Part shown: one piece after another, positions 21,428 to 33,409 of the stretch
Numbering within the stretch: the first letter of the stretch is position 1
Layout of the letters: every line of letters starts with the position of its first letter
Source of the DNA: Locusta migratoria
Lineage: Eukaryota > Arthropoda > Insecta > Orthoptera > Acrididae
Length of the DNA: 64,000 nt
NCBI GenBank assembly: GCA_026315105.1
Contig: CM048744.1
Coordinates: 372,399,159-372,463,158 of the forward strand
Direction of reading: 5' to 3'
Position numbers and translations under genes: made by a program
The notes under the pieces: model-generated
What the model was told of the DNA's origin: nothing
The model's database searches: none
The model's input: the letters and a program-made list of their open reading frames with translations, nothing else

Positions 21428-22600
21428 TTTACATGAATAATAGAATGTGTAAAAGTATTGTGCTGCAATCTGCTGACAGCAACAGATGTCTCTAGCATGT
21501 AAGTCAGTTACATACAGCTGGTGCTAAAACATGGAAGTTTAAAAAATTTTAATTTATTTTTATGACTTCATGCATTGTGTGCAAATGCAATTTTTAACGT
21601 TACTCCTAAGTATGTTCCATTGTTTTAAAGTTGGATAATTCTTGTAAATAGTGTTTTTTCTAGTGTATATAAATTTAATTTTCTGTAATTAGTGATATAC
21701 TTTCAGAGTATGACTAATTTTTGTAGACAATGCTGATCTGAAGATGATGACTTAGTTCATTGAAACTGGTAGTCATAAAGTAAATGACTGGAAATAAAAG
21801 GGCTACTTTCCATTTGAAAATTGAGATTAAAATTTAGAGATATCATGGAAAACCACCATCCTCACAAATACAAGTCCCGTGTGTCACCTCACCTGATACA
21901 CATATCTGAGAATTCTTTGATTGTTTGAGTATTTCAACATCATAGGTCGATTTAAAGGACATCTTCTTTTTCTATGAATGACACTATGGTCAGGAAGTCA
22001 TTACATGCAAGAGACTAAAGTATATGAAAACCCCTATCACGATGTTGGAAATTATGAAAACTTTAAGAATAATTATCAATTGGTTATTGTACCCTGGAAA
22101 AACACTTAAGGTTTATTTTCATTTTTATTTATTTATTTTCTATTTTCTGTAGATAATTTTTTTTTTTTAAATTGACAAGTGTACTACTTGGGATTATAGG
22201 GCTCTAATTATTGCAATGTATATTGACAGAATGCAATTAAAAAAAAAAGGAATTCACACATTTAAAAAAAGCCTGTAACAGATAAAAGTTCTTCAAGAAG
22301 AAAAATATGAAGTAGGAGTGGTTTAAAAAATAAATAGTAATAATACTAAATAAATGAAACATGTCAGCAATTAAAGCAAAACAAAATTGCACATCAAGTA
22401 TGCACTCTTTCACTGTACATTTTTAACTTTTCTGCTTTGTCTAGTGACAAGAAAAATCTCTAAATTATATGTTATTCAATTACTGATATGGTGTCTTGTT
22501 AAGACATAATTGGTTGACATTTAACAGCTGCAAATTTATGAATTCAAAGTATTGCAACATTTCAGGGCATTGAAATAGATTGAATGGCAAAACTGAAAAT
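21428..22600. other. Intron, mostly unrecognised, with one PLE-type 3' motif
   Basis: AT-rich without coding signal. The only structured piece is the hammerhead-like motif at 21738-21774. Confidence 0.5.
21738..21774 (+). ncRNA. Hammerhead-like motif
   Basis: CTGAAGA, T, GATGA-CTTAGT-TCATT, GAAA, CTGG, TAGTC. Stem II pairs fully with one G-U. The trailing GTC would be a standard cleavage triplet. Stem I pairing is weak. Confidence 0.45.
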
Positions 22601-22604
22601 TGTG

Positions 22605-22690
22605 CTGGCATAATATTCAAACCCAGATTTCGACTTCGGGGCAGTGGTTACCTTAACTAACTAGTCTATCCAGGCATGCTTCCCCAACTG
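22605..22690 (-). mobile_element. tRNA-like SINE fragment (minus)
   Basis: The reverse strand has AGTTAGTTAAGGTAACCACTG (box A-like) and TCTGGGTTTGAATA (weak B box). Confidence 0.4.
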
Positions 22691-22899
22691 TCTAAGTTCC
22701 TTTGGACATGAGTGGAAAGAACAAACACCATATCAATAATTGTATATATGTACCTAATAGGAAACTGACAAATTCTGTGCAGATTCACACATACACTTGA
22801 TCCCTTGGGAGAATCCAGTATATACTGTGAGCAAGAGGAATTAATAGGCAGGGCACAATATGATCATTAGTGTGCTATAAATTGAGAATTTAGCAAGTT

Positions 22900-22990
22900 G
22901 GGGGATCATTTCTTGACAGTCTAATTGGTTAAGGCGATCACTGGCCCACACGGAAAATCTGGATTCGAATCCCAGTCCAGCACAAATTTT
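22900..22990 (+). mobile_element. tRNA-like SINE fragment (plus)
   Basis: CTAATTGGTTAAGGCGATC resembles box A and GGATTCGAATCCC is a perfect B box, ending CCAGCACA. The anticodon arm is not canonical. Confidence 0.6.
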
Positions 22991-23043
22991 CAACTGTGCC
23001 CTGAAATGGTAAAAATGATTCAATATTTCAAATTTATATCTCA

Positions 23044-24660
23044 CTAGTTGAAAACCTGGTGTTGCCCAAGAATTTATTTCTTTATTCAAGTCCTGAGTTA
23101 GTACTTCCCCTATTCCTTCTCTCACTTTCTCTCTGTCCATCTCTTTTTTTCTAAAAACATGTTATATTTATGGGATAATGTTTAGGAAATTAGGCTGGCT
23201 TGCATAATGTACAAAATAGGTGTAGTATCCAAACAAAGACAGGTAGTCATCAAGATTCAAATGATACATAACATTCATACAACATTTAATTCAAAACTTG
23301 ATTATAAACAATACTTCTAGTTGCTTTTCCAGCAGCTAGGATGAATAAATTCTTTGTTGATTCCACCCTTAAACAAGCGACATAAAGTTCTCCTTGCGAG
23401 AACATAGAGATGTCAACTCCTCTCCGCAATATTTAATAGACAGCCCTGTGACTTATTAACCATAATAGAAAATGCAAGTCTCACTGGAAACTGCAGTCTC
23501 TTGAAGTTAAAAAGAAGATCTGTTGGAAACAATGGGTATTTGTTGGATGTGGACTGTTACATGGAGCTTTCCTTGTAGCTCTATAGAAGTCTATTGCTTT
23601 CACCTGCAGCTGTGTCCACTTTATAGTTTGAAGTTGTCAATATGACTTATCAGCTTTCAGGAATTTCCTTAAGCTGACAGCAATACAGGAGTGTCTTAGT
23701 AGTAAATAAGAAATGGATTAAAATGTGCTGCATGATGTGACAGGTTTTTACCCATCGCAGTATATATGATCTCATATTTATTGCGTTATATGTTGTATAA
23801 TTTTTCAGGTATATATTCATTTGTATAAATGCTGTAAGTATAAAAATCTGTTGTGAATATAGTTAGTAGTAAAGAAGTAATAGATCAATACCTGGTGCAT
23901 GATGCGACGGTTTTCCATGAATGTTATAGGTTATGTCCCCATAGTTAATGAATTACATGTCATACTGTGATGCAATCCAGAAGGTACATTCAGCTGTTTG
24001 TTTGTATACTGTCTGTAAAATTTCTTGCGATTACAATTTATACTGTAGTAATCCTAACTTGTAACATTATACTGAATGCCACATTTCTACTCCATGAACA
24101 TCGAAAAAGAAGTAGGCAAGAAACTTTTTTCCTTTCATCATTTTGATGTGCTTGTCAGCGAGAAAAGAATAATAAAGGTTTGAAATTATGCTTAAATTTT
24201 GTTGCAAGTCGCTAATTACTCTCATTCTAATGTAGTGTATGAATAAAGTCTCATTGCACGATGTGGCTTTCTTTTATTTATTTATTTTTTTTTTTTACAT
24301 GAATCCTATTGTTTATGACGTGATATCTCCTGAACAATGTTCCATATGTGGTTCTTACCCCCCCCCCCCCCCCACAGCAATTGTTACCTCATGGTAAGGA
24401 ACATGTGTACGTAACTTGTTTGAAACCAGCCTAGTAGTTTAGGAGGAAATGTGGAGCAATGTCACCTGATGCAGCAGTTTCTCTGCCTCTCATTGTTCAC
24501 AATGCCATATGTTGTACGTGATCCTTACACTTACTATGACTATATTCATGGAGTGAAGCTTACATGGGCAAAATTTCATATAGATTGGAATAAAACTGTA
24601 GATCTGTACGCAATACGTACACACAAGCACAAAAAAACACTTTACATATAAAGATTCACC
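23044..24660 (-). mobile_element. Helitron copy 1 (3' end and helicase remnant)
   Basis: On the minus strand the element ends in GGTTTTCAACTAG followed by T, the CTAG|T terminus expected of a Helitron, preceded by a GGGCAACACC-type subterminal segment. Inside, 23440-23500 (minus) reads QFPVRLAFSIMVNKSQG, the last helicase motif of Rep/Hel proteins. It aligns along about 1.6 kb with the copy at 40915-42500. Confidence 0.8.
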
Positions 24661-24891
24661 TAGCAAGCTACATGTACGGTCACTTGTGCACTTGTATAAT
24701 AGAGTGAACTGAAATCTGGAGCTGTTACAAAAAGCTTTTGAAAGTGTGAGTATAACAGTGGGAAATTTTGTGGTGATTGAATATCTTGCTAATATATTTG
24801 GTCAAATTTTCCAGAATTACTAGATAAATCTTAGTATTTGTGTGCATTGGCACTGCATAGTTAATTTAACTTCTGAAATAATGGAATTTAC

Positions 24892-25161
24892 CTAGATTGT
24901 AGAAATGTTGAGTGTCACTACAGTGGAGGCTGGATATGATTGTTTGAATAACTGCTGCCCATTTTCTTGGCTCCAAAGTTTTTGCAAGCAGACTGCACTG
25001 TCTGTACAGCAATAACAATAAGTGGCAAAGTTCTACCTGGGCCTGGGCTTCTCTACTGTCATGGTCACTTGTCATATCCAACTTCAGCAGTTCAACAAGA
25101 GGTTGCCGCTCCTCCGCAAAGAAATCTGACAGCCAACTGCACCATGCTGAGCCGTCTGTGC
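24892..25161 (-). CDS. RTTN-like: Rotatin-like exon 9 of window
   Basis: Acceptor TTCTGAGCAG gives two bases of a split codon, and donor CTAG|GTAAAT leaves one. The peptide runs TDGSAWCSWLSDFFAEERQP, then LVELLKLDMTSDHDSREAQ, LCHLLLLLYRQCSLLAKTLE and WAAVIQTIISSLHCSDTQ, 90 codons. Leucine-rich helices with a tryptophan-containing turn fit armadillo repeats. Exon 10 continues as YNLAFLNSMLDCL. Confidence 0.88.
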
Positions 25162-25169
25162 CTGCTCAG

Positions 25170-26720
25170 AAAATAACAAACATTGGAACATCCACACTTA
25201 TTTACAAAGTACACAGTGAGGAAAATATTGTTGAACTGTCTACTACATATTACACAAAAGGGACGATTGGGATAAAGTAAATAACATAAAAATGATGATG
25301 CCTTATGTTTTAAAAGCATTTGAACAGAACTACACACTAAACTAGTTCAAACAAAATAAGACCATAAGTTTTCAATGGGAGTTGTTGTGTTATTGCTGAT
25401 ATTAGATTCTTGGGAATAATGTAGTGATCTAGGGCATGATCCTCTGGCTAACATTTCATGTTACAATGCTGAAGACATCTTTGAAGGCATGGCAATCAGA
25501 AAATGCTGGATCACACTTAAGTCAGTGTAGCAACATGTACTATTTATGTGTATCCACACAACAGTCAGATCGTGATGTCTTGAGAAAACTGACTACAATT
25601 TCAGAGTCATGCTGACATGCATTATGGCGCTTGTGGTAAAGAGTTGGTACAATTTATTTTATTTGTCATTAAGGCCAACAATTTGTCAAATTTAAGTCCT
25701 TTCTACTGAAATTGTTTTCGTGTTTCTGAATTTCAATGCCTTCTCTGTACAACCTACAAACCTATTATCTGGTCTTGGTAGAACTACTGTGTGAGAGAAT
25801 CAAATCTGACTGTTTCTAGTAGAATTCTGCAGAACTGGGTAAGTAAGCACAAAATGCTTGATGGGTCAAGTACAGCCTAACCAAATAGACTGCCTGCACA
25901 AATGATCGTGGCTGAGCATACAAGGATTAAACAAGTTGACGGCTTGACTGAGTCTTATGACTGTGGCTGAGCACAGTTGGCTTGACTCACAATAAGACAT
26001 TATGTTCATTCTTAGTGTACTTGCCTTGAATGGTGCAGTGCGAAATGGCAATTACAGTAAGAAGTAAGACTGGAAGAAATGTGCAGCCTACACATTGAAG
26101 AAACAGGAGGGTCTACAAATCGACATCTACAATAAATTTCTGATGACTTTGGATGAAAGCATGAAACGTCTTTGATAATTATCAGGTATAAACTTCCCTA
26201 AATTACTGTGTTTCCAGTTGGAAGTGACTTATTTACATGAAAAAACAATTGTAAGAATTCTCAGACAGACATAACTCATTCAGGATTATTGGCGGCAATA
26301 AAAATAGTATTGCAGTATTTTTAGCTTTTTGTAATTAACTTGCGTAACTGGTGTATAGCAACGGGAGATGAAACAGAGTAAATCTGAATCCTGATTCCAC
26401 TACATGAGAAAATTATAACAACTTCCTCAAATATTGCTGTGTTCAGCTAGTAGTCATACTGTTATATCAACAAACTTGACATAAATGAAGAACAGGAAAT
26501 TTTTAGCAGTGTGTGATAAATATATGCAAGTTATGCGGGTTCAAGATCTCATCGTTGATGTAACTGTTTTATACTATGAGTGCATAGTATCTTACCTTCA
26601 AACATGAGTATATAAATTGTATAAAAATTCAGCAACATAAAATACATTTTCCAAGTCAACATTCAGTATATCTGCATCTGTTACATATTTATCCTCTCAT
26701 TTCTGTTCATTAATACAGAG
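25170..26720. other. Intron with no recognised feature
   Basis: AT-rich sequence. No coding signal beyond chance frames and no terminal repeats found. Confidence 0.45.
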
Positions 26721-26747
26721 TCTTTGAGTGTGGTCTAATCAAGAAAA

Positions 26748-26757
26748 CACACCCACC

Positions 26758-26811
<54 letters not shown>
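26748..26811. repeat. (CCCA)n/(CA)n microsatellite
   Basis: CCCACCCA units run into about 22 CA units. Confidence 0.97.
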
Positions 26812-26815
<4 letters not shown>

Positions 26816-27163
26816 TGCCTGCGCACACTCACACATGCCCAAACTCCAGGCAACAGATGTGGAGCAAAGAAGTGACTGAGGAGAGAAATGTGAGGCTGGA
26901 CACAAAAAGCTTTGTTCTCAGCAGGCAAGCCATAACTGCCAAATGTAGTTTATTGCAGTATTTCCCGACACAGTAGTTACAGCAAAAAGGAAGAAAAACT
27001 TAACATTAGACAAATTGTGGCCCTTTATGATAAATAATAAACAAAACAGCATGACTTTTAGGGCTTTCCCAACAGATCTGCAACAAATATTCTTCATGGG
27101 TTTGCCATTGGATAACATTGTGAAAATCCCACAATATTTCATTGTAACAATTGCATGACATCC

Positions 27164-27203
27164 TCAGGTGGTGGTGGTGGTGGTGGTGGTGGTGGTGGTG
27201 GTG
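27164..27203. repeat. (GGT)n trinucleotide repeat
   Basis: Thirteen or so GGT units, G-rich on the plus strand. Confidence 0.97.
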
Positions 27204-27539
27204 GAGAGGGTGGGTAGGGGGTTTTAGAAGAAGTGAGATAGAAAAATACACACGCAGGTAGGTACAAAGGAAACAGAAATGATCACACTCTTCTAGTCAA
27301 CATACAGTTCATAAAGTTTGCAGAAGTACTAAGTGGAGTATGAAGCACATAATGAATTGAAGTTCTAAAATACAGATAAAGAACACATTCACAGTGTAAA
27401 TAATGTACTAAAATTATATAAGTGAAGTTGACATCAAAATGTAATGAAACTCGGTTGTCAAATCAGAGACAGCGGTAAGTAGGCACAGACCACAAAGGTA
27501 CATCTCCGATGTTGGAACGCTCATGAGTGACTCTGATGG

Positions 27540-28100
27540 GCACAGAGCACTAAGGAAGCATTCAGAATTGCAGCAGATGCCAAATGAAATGGCAAAACTG
27601 CAGCAGATCACCGTGAGAGGACACAGACTGCATAGGAGTCAATCCAAAGTTGAGTGGAACAGGAGCGGGTCTGGTTGGAGCAGACATACCAAACACAAAG
27701 CATTCAGAAATGCAGGGACACCAGACGAACTGGCAACACTCAAGCAGATTGCAGAGAACGGTCCAAACAGCATAGCCGTCAATCTGAAGCTGGAGAGCCC
27801 AGGAGCAGATCAGACACGCACGGACCACATAGGAGGAATTCATAACCGCAATGGATGACAAATGAATCTACAACATTCTAGCAAATTACAGTGAGTGGGT
27901 GTGGACTGCATAGGTGCCAATCCAAAGTTGGAGAGTGCAGGAGCGGGTCTGACAGTCGTGGACCAAACATCTAGAACTGCAGGGATAACAGCAAATGAGT
28001 GCAGACAGCACAGGAAGCAGAGGCAAGGCCACAGACATAAATACTGGACCAGATCCATTCATGAAGCAGTTACAGATCACACCTGAAGAATGGCATTAGA
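27540..28100 (+). repeat. Degenerate tandem repeats of ~140 bp (PLE 3' region type)
   Basis: About three to four units, each with CATTCAGAAxTGCAG, AACTGGCAxxxCTxCAGCAG, AATCCAAAGTTGGAG and CAGGAGCGGGTCTG in order. The array ends in CACACCTGAAGAATGGCATT.., similar to the end of PLE-linked arrays. A comparable array of different sequence follows the PLE at 40511. Confidence 0.6.
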
Positions 28101-28425
28101 TACATAACTGAAATATTGTGCAAGTATGACACTGTTATCCCAGGTAAAACCTGACAACCCAAGATGTCATTAGATTGCCGGGAGAGTCTGAAAAGTTACA
28201 TCAAAATGTGATCTATTTATAATTTACAAATACTTCATCTGAAAAGAAAACTGTAATTTCTAGATACCACTGAGGATGCCTTAAAGTAAAAAAGCAAAAT
28301 GTGACGTGGAGAAATAAAAATTGCATTTCAGCAATGAAACAATGCTTTAATTTTCAAAACAAATTATGTGCAATAAAGTACTGTTGTGTCTATTAAGCCT
28401 TCATCTTCTACCTTTAATGCATAGC

Positions 28426-28746
28426 CTATCGTATCGACCGCTCTCCTAGCTTGGTCATTCTGTACACAACCAAGTTATCTACCAATAAATCTGCAATTAC
28501 TGTACTCATTTTTATGTTGCCATGACAACTGACAAACTGTCTGTCTGCATGAATTCTGCAAGTAGAAACTCTGCCTATAACGTATCTTTTCTTCTTGTAA
28601 CCCATTGGCCTGACCTTCACTAGTCCCTGTCTTCCATCCACCTCTCCCTTCTCTTTTCCCACTCCAGTATTACACATGCCTTCTAACCTACCAGAGTATC
28701 TTTTCCCCACCATCTTCCTGTCTAGTACTACACCCCCCAGTTGCAC
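28426..28746 (-). CDS. Unrecognised 106-codon frame
   Basis: The minus-strand frame is basic and hydrophilic (starts MQLGGVVLDRKMVGKRYSG, contains KVRPMGYKKKRYVIGRVST and FVSCHGNIKMSTVIADLL). No family is recognised and no splice context links it to the host gene, although it shares its strand. The composition is more protein-like than neighbouring intron, so an old transposon ORF is plausible. Confidence 0.25.
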   Translation of the reverse strand: MQLGGVVLDRKMVGKRYSGRLEGMCNTGVGKEKGEVDGRQGLVKVRPMGYKKKRYVIGRVSTCRIHADRQFVSCHGNIKMSTVIADLLVDNLVVYRMTKLGERSIR

Positions 28747-28759
28747 CTAGCAGCCCTAT

Positions 28760-29350
28760 CATGTTCCCTCAGGCAGCACGACCGTATTACCACTCCCCAC
28801 ATTATGCCTTTCCTTACCCCTGAAACCCATCACAGCAGATTGTTGCTCCATCAGACACAACCACAGCCGAACTCACACACAGAAGGTGTATATTTTTTAT
28901 ACTTTAGAAAGACTTTATCCTGAAGCATTTAATATTTCACCAGTTTTTTTAAGTCACTATTTCTAAAATGAGGAAACAAACCTAAAGCAAATAAATTCAG
29001 TACAACAAATGAGAAAACAAGCCTCAGATATATAATTCAAATTTTATGTTGCATATAGTGTATTATTTTGTCCAATAACTGGATAATATGACACAAACTC
29101 TAAAAACTCAAATAAAATGTGTCCCAAGTCTTCAGAACCAATTTAATTCTGCAGGGTGCAGAGAAAAAAGTAAACAGAATGTATGAGCTCTTCTTTAGGG
29201 TTAACGGAGGAATAATTTTTAGTTGAAAAAGATAAAGCACAAAAAATGGGGTAGAACTGAAACAAAACTGTATTATCAAGAGACAACTTCATTGTTATTT
29301 TCATTTAACATGTATAATTTTCATTGTAATAATAAAGTCTTGTTTCACAC
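28760..29350. other. Intron with no recognised feature
   Basis: AT-rich, with no coding signal before exon 8. Confidence 0.5.
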
Positions 29351-29352
29351 AC

Positions 29353-29512
29353 CTGAGTAGAGAAGCAGCTTTACATGTAGATTGAATAACCGCAAAATTG
29401 CAGCAAGTAAATCTTCATCCTCAGGTGATGCTGGTGTTGCAGACAGAAACCTTGAAAATGTTTCTTTCCAAGGGAGTGCATTAAGATCAGCTATTCTGGA
29501 TAAGCTTTCCTT
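29353..29512 (-). CDS. RTTN-like: Rotatin-like exon 8 of window
   Basis: The pyrimidine-rich acceptor CTTTTTGCCTCAG precedes AAG GAA AGC, and the donor is TCAG|GTGTGT, leaving one base. The 53 codons contain ESLSRIADLNALPWKETF, SRFLSATPASPEDEDLL and AILRLFNLHVKLLLYSG. An upstream AG at 29545-29546 could add 32 nt but breaks the phase with exon 7. The join to exon 9 gives LLLYSGTDGSAWCSWL. Confidence 0.8.
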
Positions 29513-29639
29513 CTGAGGCAAAAGTAGTAGTAAATTGAAGTATCTGTGAATTTAAATAAGAAATTACCATTAAAATAACTACTGAGTATTCTTTTTAAAC
29601 TTAAAAAAAATTCATTTTCTGTAGAATTATATTTAAAAA

Positions 29640-30005
29640 ATGATTCAATGCAACAGAACTAGTGCACTACAGATTCATAACATTTTTGTCTACTTATTAA
29701 AGTTCTGGATCTATAACACAAATACATTACTGAAAGAACTTTTCTGGCAGAACATTGGGCAGCATGAAAATAGCAGCAACAGGGAAGTACACCACTGCCT
29801 GTGGGACAGCATCCCTGAAAAAACTTCACAGCAACTCTCCTGCATGAATGACTGCAAAGTCATGATTGTAATGGCACAACATATTTACATGCACTTATCA
29901 GCCACCCTTGCTGCCCCAACTGACTGCCTTAAAGATAAATCACAGTTGACCACAGTGGTAAACGAATATCCATTCAATTCATACGAAGACCAGTTAATAG
30001 ATTAG
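29640..30005 (+). CDS. Unrecognised 121-codon frame
   Basis: A plus-strand frame (MIQCNRTSALQIHNIFVYLL.., LSCMNDCKVMIVMAQHIYMH..) opposite in strand to the host gene. It has no recognised domain and could be chance or the left edge of the Gypsy region. I would not count it as a gene without homology. Confidence 0.15.
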   Translation: MIQCNRTSALQIHNIFVYLLKFWIYNTNTLLKELFWQNIGQHENSSNREVHHCLWDSIPEKTSQQLSCMNDCKVMIVMAQHIYMHLSATLAAPTDCLKDKSQLTTVVNEYPFNSYEDQLID

Positions 30006-30619
30006 GGCATGTACAGATGCATATAAGCGTTTGCTTTTCTTTCATTCTATGTGGGATTGGAACAGTAGTGGTTCTAGGTACCCTCCACCTCACACCTTTG
30101 GATGGAATGTGGAGTACGTATGTAGATGCAGATGCTAATAAACGCCTGGATATGAAATTTCTCATATTCGGCAACATTCTTCTGTAAAACAATATTCCAA
30201 TGTATCCTGATCAGTAATCAGTTGGGTAGTGAATTACTCCTTACCACTGACACAATCTGAATCAACTGTGATAGAGTAACTGTGATTTCAGTGTGCAGTC
30301 ATGTGTCACATCATGTAATGCATCTACTGTGCCGCGACCACAACAGCCGTTCTCACACAAACACCTGATTGACACATTCAGACACTTGTGATTGGCCTCG
30401 CTGGATCAACTGACCATTATCTTGACACAATCCGGTGCCTCTGCTATGCCAGACTGCTGCACCATATCGATGCATCCTGCCAATGCACAACTGCTTGTTT
30501 TTTCGGTTCCAATGGGGACCACGGTTGTGCTGCACAGTCTCTATGCCCTACCACAACAGATGATATCACTGAGCTGCTGGCCCAGACATCAAATACACTG
30601 TCTTCTCAGTCACCTAATT

Positions 30620-31060
30620 GGCTGCCTAAATTTCCACCATTTTCCTTTGATGGGCTAACCACTTGATTTGCAATGGTAGAACAAATCTTCAATCACTGCT
30701 CATTGTATGATGTGACCAGATACTTGCAGCTCAACAACTACCACTATGAACACATCAACCTGATCTGTGACAGTGATCTCACTGCTGATTGCTATGTCAT
30801 TGCCAAGCACGATATCCTTGAGTGTGTGTCTCCTACTCCAGATGGAACTATCAGATACATTCTTCATGAGAAGCACCTTGGTGATAAGCCTTCGCAGCTG
30901 TAGCGCAATCTTCGATTGCTTGTGAACAAGCTTGACATGCCTGATTTGACTCTCAAGACAGTTTGGTCCAGCAAGCTTCCCATTGCCATCCAAAATGCAC
31001 TAACTTACAACACTCCTCAGTCGCCTAGCAAGCGCATCAGGATCATGGACAAGATATACT
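30620..31060 (+). pseudogene. Gypsy Gag capsid fragment
   Basis: Reads VEQIFNHCSLYDVTRYLQLN, ILHEKHLGDKPSQL and, after a TAG, LVNKLDMPDLTLKTVWSSKL. The LGDKPSQLxR..PDxxLKxxWxxxLP pattern is typical of Gypsy Gag in insects. Broken by stops. Confidence 0.75.
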
Positions 31061-31309
31061 AGACCCACCTCCATGAAGCTCACCTCAAACAACATGGGCC
31101 AATGCTGCATGTCACACCACACATCACCTACCAGGTTCCTGTCAAGGTCAACCTTGCAACATGGATGCTGCATGCAAAACATCTGGCTCTGTAAGTCATT
31201 GGCACGGTGTCCGGCCTCCGGCGTCATTGCCTTCTATTTCACTGGCACTGGAGCTGCCAGTAAATACTTCCTGCGATTCGGATACCGCAGCAGATTAGCT
31301 GCGTGTACT

Positions 31310-31765
31310 GGGGCGCCAAGCTGCGATGCGCACAGCCGTTTCTCATCGGGGAGTCGAGTCCCCCCTCGGGCCTGGGTGTTTGTGTTGTCCTTAGGTTGGT
31401 TTAACCTATTTTAAGTAGTTCATATGCGATTTGGATGAAGGCCAAACCAACACTGATTTGTTTCCCAGAGGAACATGTCCAACACTACCTGTTCTGCTAC
31501 TACCACAGTTCATTTGGTGACGCTGCCAGGAAGTGCCGCCCTCCATGTCACCACCCAAATTCGGTTTGCTGTATGGTCAAGACAATGCCAACTGTTTTAA
31601 CACAGACAGGCACCCACCCATTCTCCACTCAGTTCGTTATGCCTCAACCATTGGCAGTCGCTCATATCTTCATGACTGCCTCAGGTACACATTTTCTTGT
31701 GGACAGTGGTGCAGATGTCTCTCTCCTCCCCTTGTCCATGTCCACAGGCAAGCTTCACTGTCCTC
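31310..31765 (+). repeat. Gypsy Gag-protease segment, duplicate copy A
   Basis: 456 bp that recur at 32951-33406 with few differences. Starts with a segment unlike Gypsy (CGCCAAGCTGCGATGCGC.., TTGTGTTGTCCTTAGGTTGG), then a cysteine-rich piece (YLFCYYHSSFGDAARKC) and the retropepsin motif FLVDSGADVSLLP, where the catalytic Asp is kept. Confidence 0.85.
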
Positions 31766-32740
31766 CTCTTCTGTACCCTGTGGCTTGCTGGTAGCATGAA
31801 GTGCTCTCTGGATGTCTGTGGAGGAGTATCCATTTCTGATGAACACCAGATGTAGATGTTCCATCTCTTTATCAAGATTTTCTGGATCTGACAGAGCCTG
31901 AGCCCTGTGTACTAGTGTTCTCAAGACTCCATTCTTCTCTGCCAGGTGGTGACACCCGTAAAGAAAATATGCTGAGGTCAGTACATGCTTGAACAAGCCG
32001 AGCAGGTCATCATCAAACTTCTCTCCAATGAGATTGAGTGAATCAGTGAGTGGCACTCGTGTGAAGAGTGACAGCACATCAAAACTGACCATGGTGTCAC
32101 ATCCCACGGTATGCAGCTGCCTTAGCCGTTATAGGAAGTTCTCCGAGTTCCGAATGTAGTGTTTGCATTTACCCACATATGGTGACAGTATCTTCTTCAG
32201 ATAATATGCAGTGAGGTATGTCACTGCGCCGACGTTTCTGACAATATGTCGAAGAGGGACCCCCTCTCTGTGGACATTAAGAAGTCCATAGAGTCTGGGT
32301 GGTACAGGTGCTTTGGCATTAAGCTTCTTGATGACCTGTTCTGGTAAACCTATCTCCTTCAGCAGTGTCCGGATCTTCTTGTCAACTTTATCTGTGGGCT
32401 CACCATCTACTGGTTTGTATGCAGTGTCCTCCAGGAGTTGTTACACCTTCTTATCATACACCAAATTGTTTAGGATGATTGTGGAATTACCCTTAACAGC
32501 CGGCAGGACCACAATGCTGTCATCCTCCCGTAGCTGCCTGGCACCAGCATCTCCTTGCTCGAGGTGTTGGACTTGTGTGCCTTCGTCCTGGTGAGTGCCC
32601 TGCAGGTCTCCCAGTGGATCTCTTCAGACACACTGGTGGGCAGCGTGTTAGCGACTTGCTCCACTGCACTGTTGAAGGCAGTAACTCCTAGAAGCATACC
32701 AGTTTTAGCCTTCATCAGTGCAGTGGAGCAAGTCGCTTAG
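31766..32740 (-). pseudogene. PLE reverse transcriptase fragment with palm deletion
   Basis: Minus strand, frames combined: DDSIVVLPAVKGNSTIILNN, NAKAPVPPRLYGLLNVHREG, then 31670-32107 MVSFDVLSLFTRVPLTDSLN, LTSAYFLYG, followed directly by VHRAQALSDPENLDKEMEHL. The RT palm with the catalytic YVDD-like box is missing between LYG and VHR. The same join is present at 39651-40124. Confidence 0.82.
32650..32737. repeat. Short inverted repeat at PLE head-to-head join
   Basis: 32650-32679 (GCGACTTGCTCCACTGCACT..) is complementary to 32708-32737. It joins minus-strand PLE on the left to a plus-strand PLE fragment on the right. Confidence 0.85.
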
Positions 32741-32950
32741 ACGTTGCACAATACTTGAAGAAGATACTGTCACCATACGTGGGTAAATGCGCACACCACA
32801 TTCGGAATTCTGAGGACTTCCTACAACGGCTAAGGCAGCTGCATATCTTGGACTGTAACATCATGGCCAGTTTCGACGTGGTGTCGCTCTTTACACAAGT
32901 GCCACTCACTGATTCACTCAATCTCATTGGAAAGAAGTTTGATAGTGCCT
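32738..32950 (+). pseudogene. PLE RT N-terminal fragment (plus)
   Basis: Reads KKILSPYVGKCAHHIRNSED, RLRQLHILDCNIMASFDVVS and FTQVPLTDSLNLIGKKFD, the same protein segment as the minus copy but from a diverged source. It stops where Gypsy duplicate B begins. Confidence 0.82.
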
Positions 32951-33406
32951 GGGACGCCAAGCTGCGGTGCGCAAGGCCGTTTCTCATCGGGGAGTCAAGT
33001 CCCCTCTCGGGCCTGGGTGTTTGTGTTGTCCTTAGGTTGGTTTAACCTATTTTAAGTAGTTCATATGCGATTTGGATGAAGGCCAAACCAACGCTGATTT
33101 GTTTCCCACAGGAACATGTCCAACACTACCTGTTCTGCTACTACCACAGTTCATTTGGTGACCCTGCCAGGAAGTGCCGCCCTCCATGTCACCACCCAAA
33201 TTCGGTTTGCTGTATGGTCAAGACAATGCCAACTGTTCTGACACAGACAGGCACCCACCCATGCTCCACTCAGTTCGTTATGCCTCAACCATTGGCAGTC
33301 GCTCATATCTTCATGACTGCCTCAGGTACACATTTTCTTGTGGACACTGGTGCGGATGTCTCTCTCCTCCCCTTGTCCATGTCTACAGGCCAGCTTCACT
33401 GTCCTC
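32951..33406 (+). repeat. Gypsy Gag-protease segment, duplicate copy B
   Basis: Near-identical to 31310-31765. Protease motif FLVDTGADVSLLP is intact here. Gypsy sequence continues downstream, so this copy keeps the original context. Confidence 0.85.
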
Positions 33407-33409
33407 AGC

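Noticed and set aside
22900..22990. Possible tRNA gene
   Set aside because: Good B box but no proper anticodon stem; treated as a SINE head.
26139..26170. CTGATGA...GAAAC hammerhead-like string
   Set aside because: The hairpin CTTT/AAAG is separated from GAAAC by three extra bases and no stem I is visible; below the standard of the others.
28082..28125. CTGAAGA..GAAA string at the end of the tandem array
   Set aside because: No stable stem II between the two boxes.
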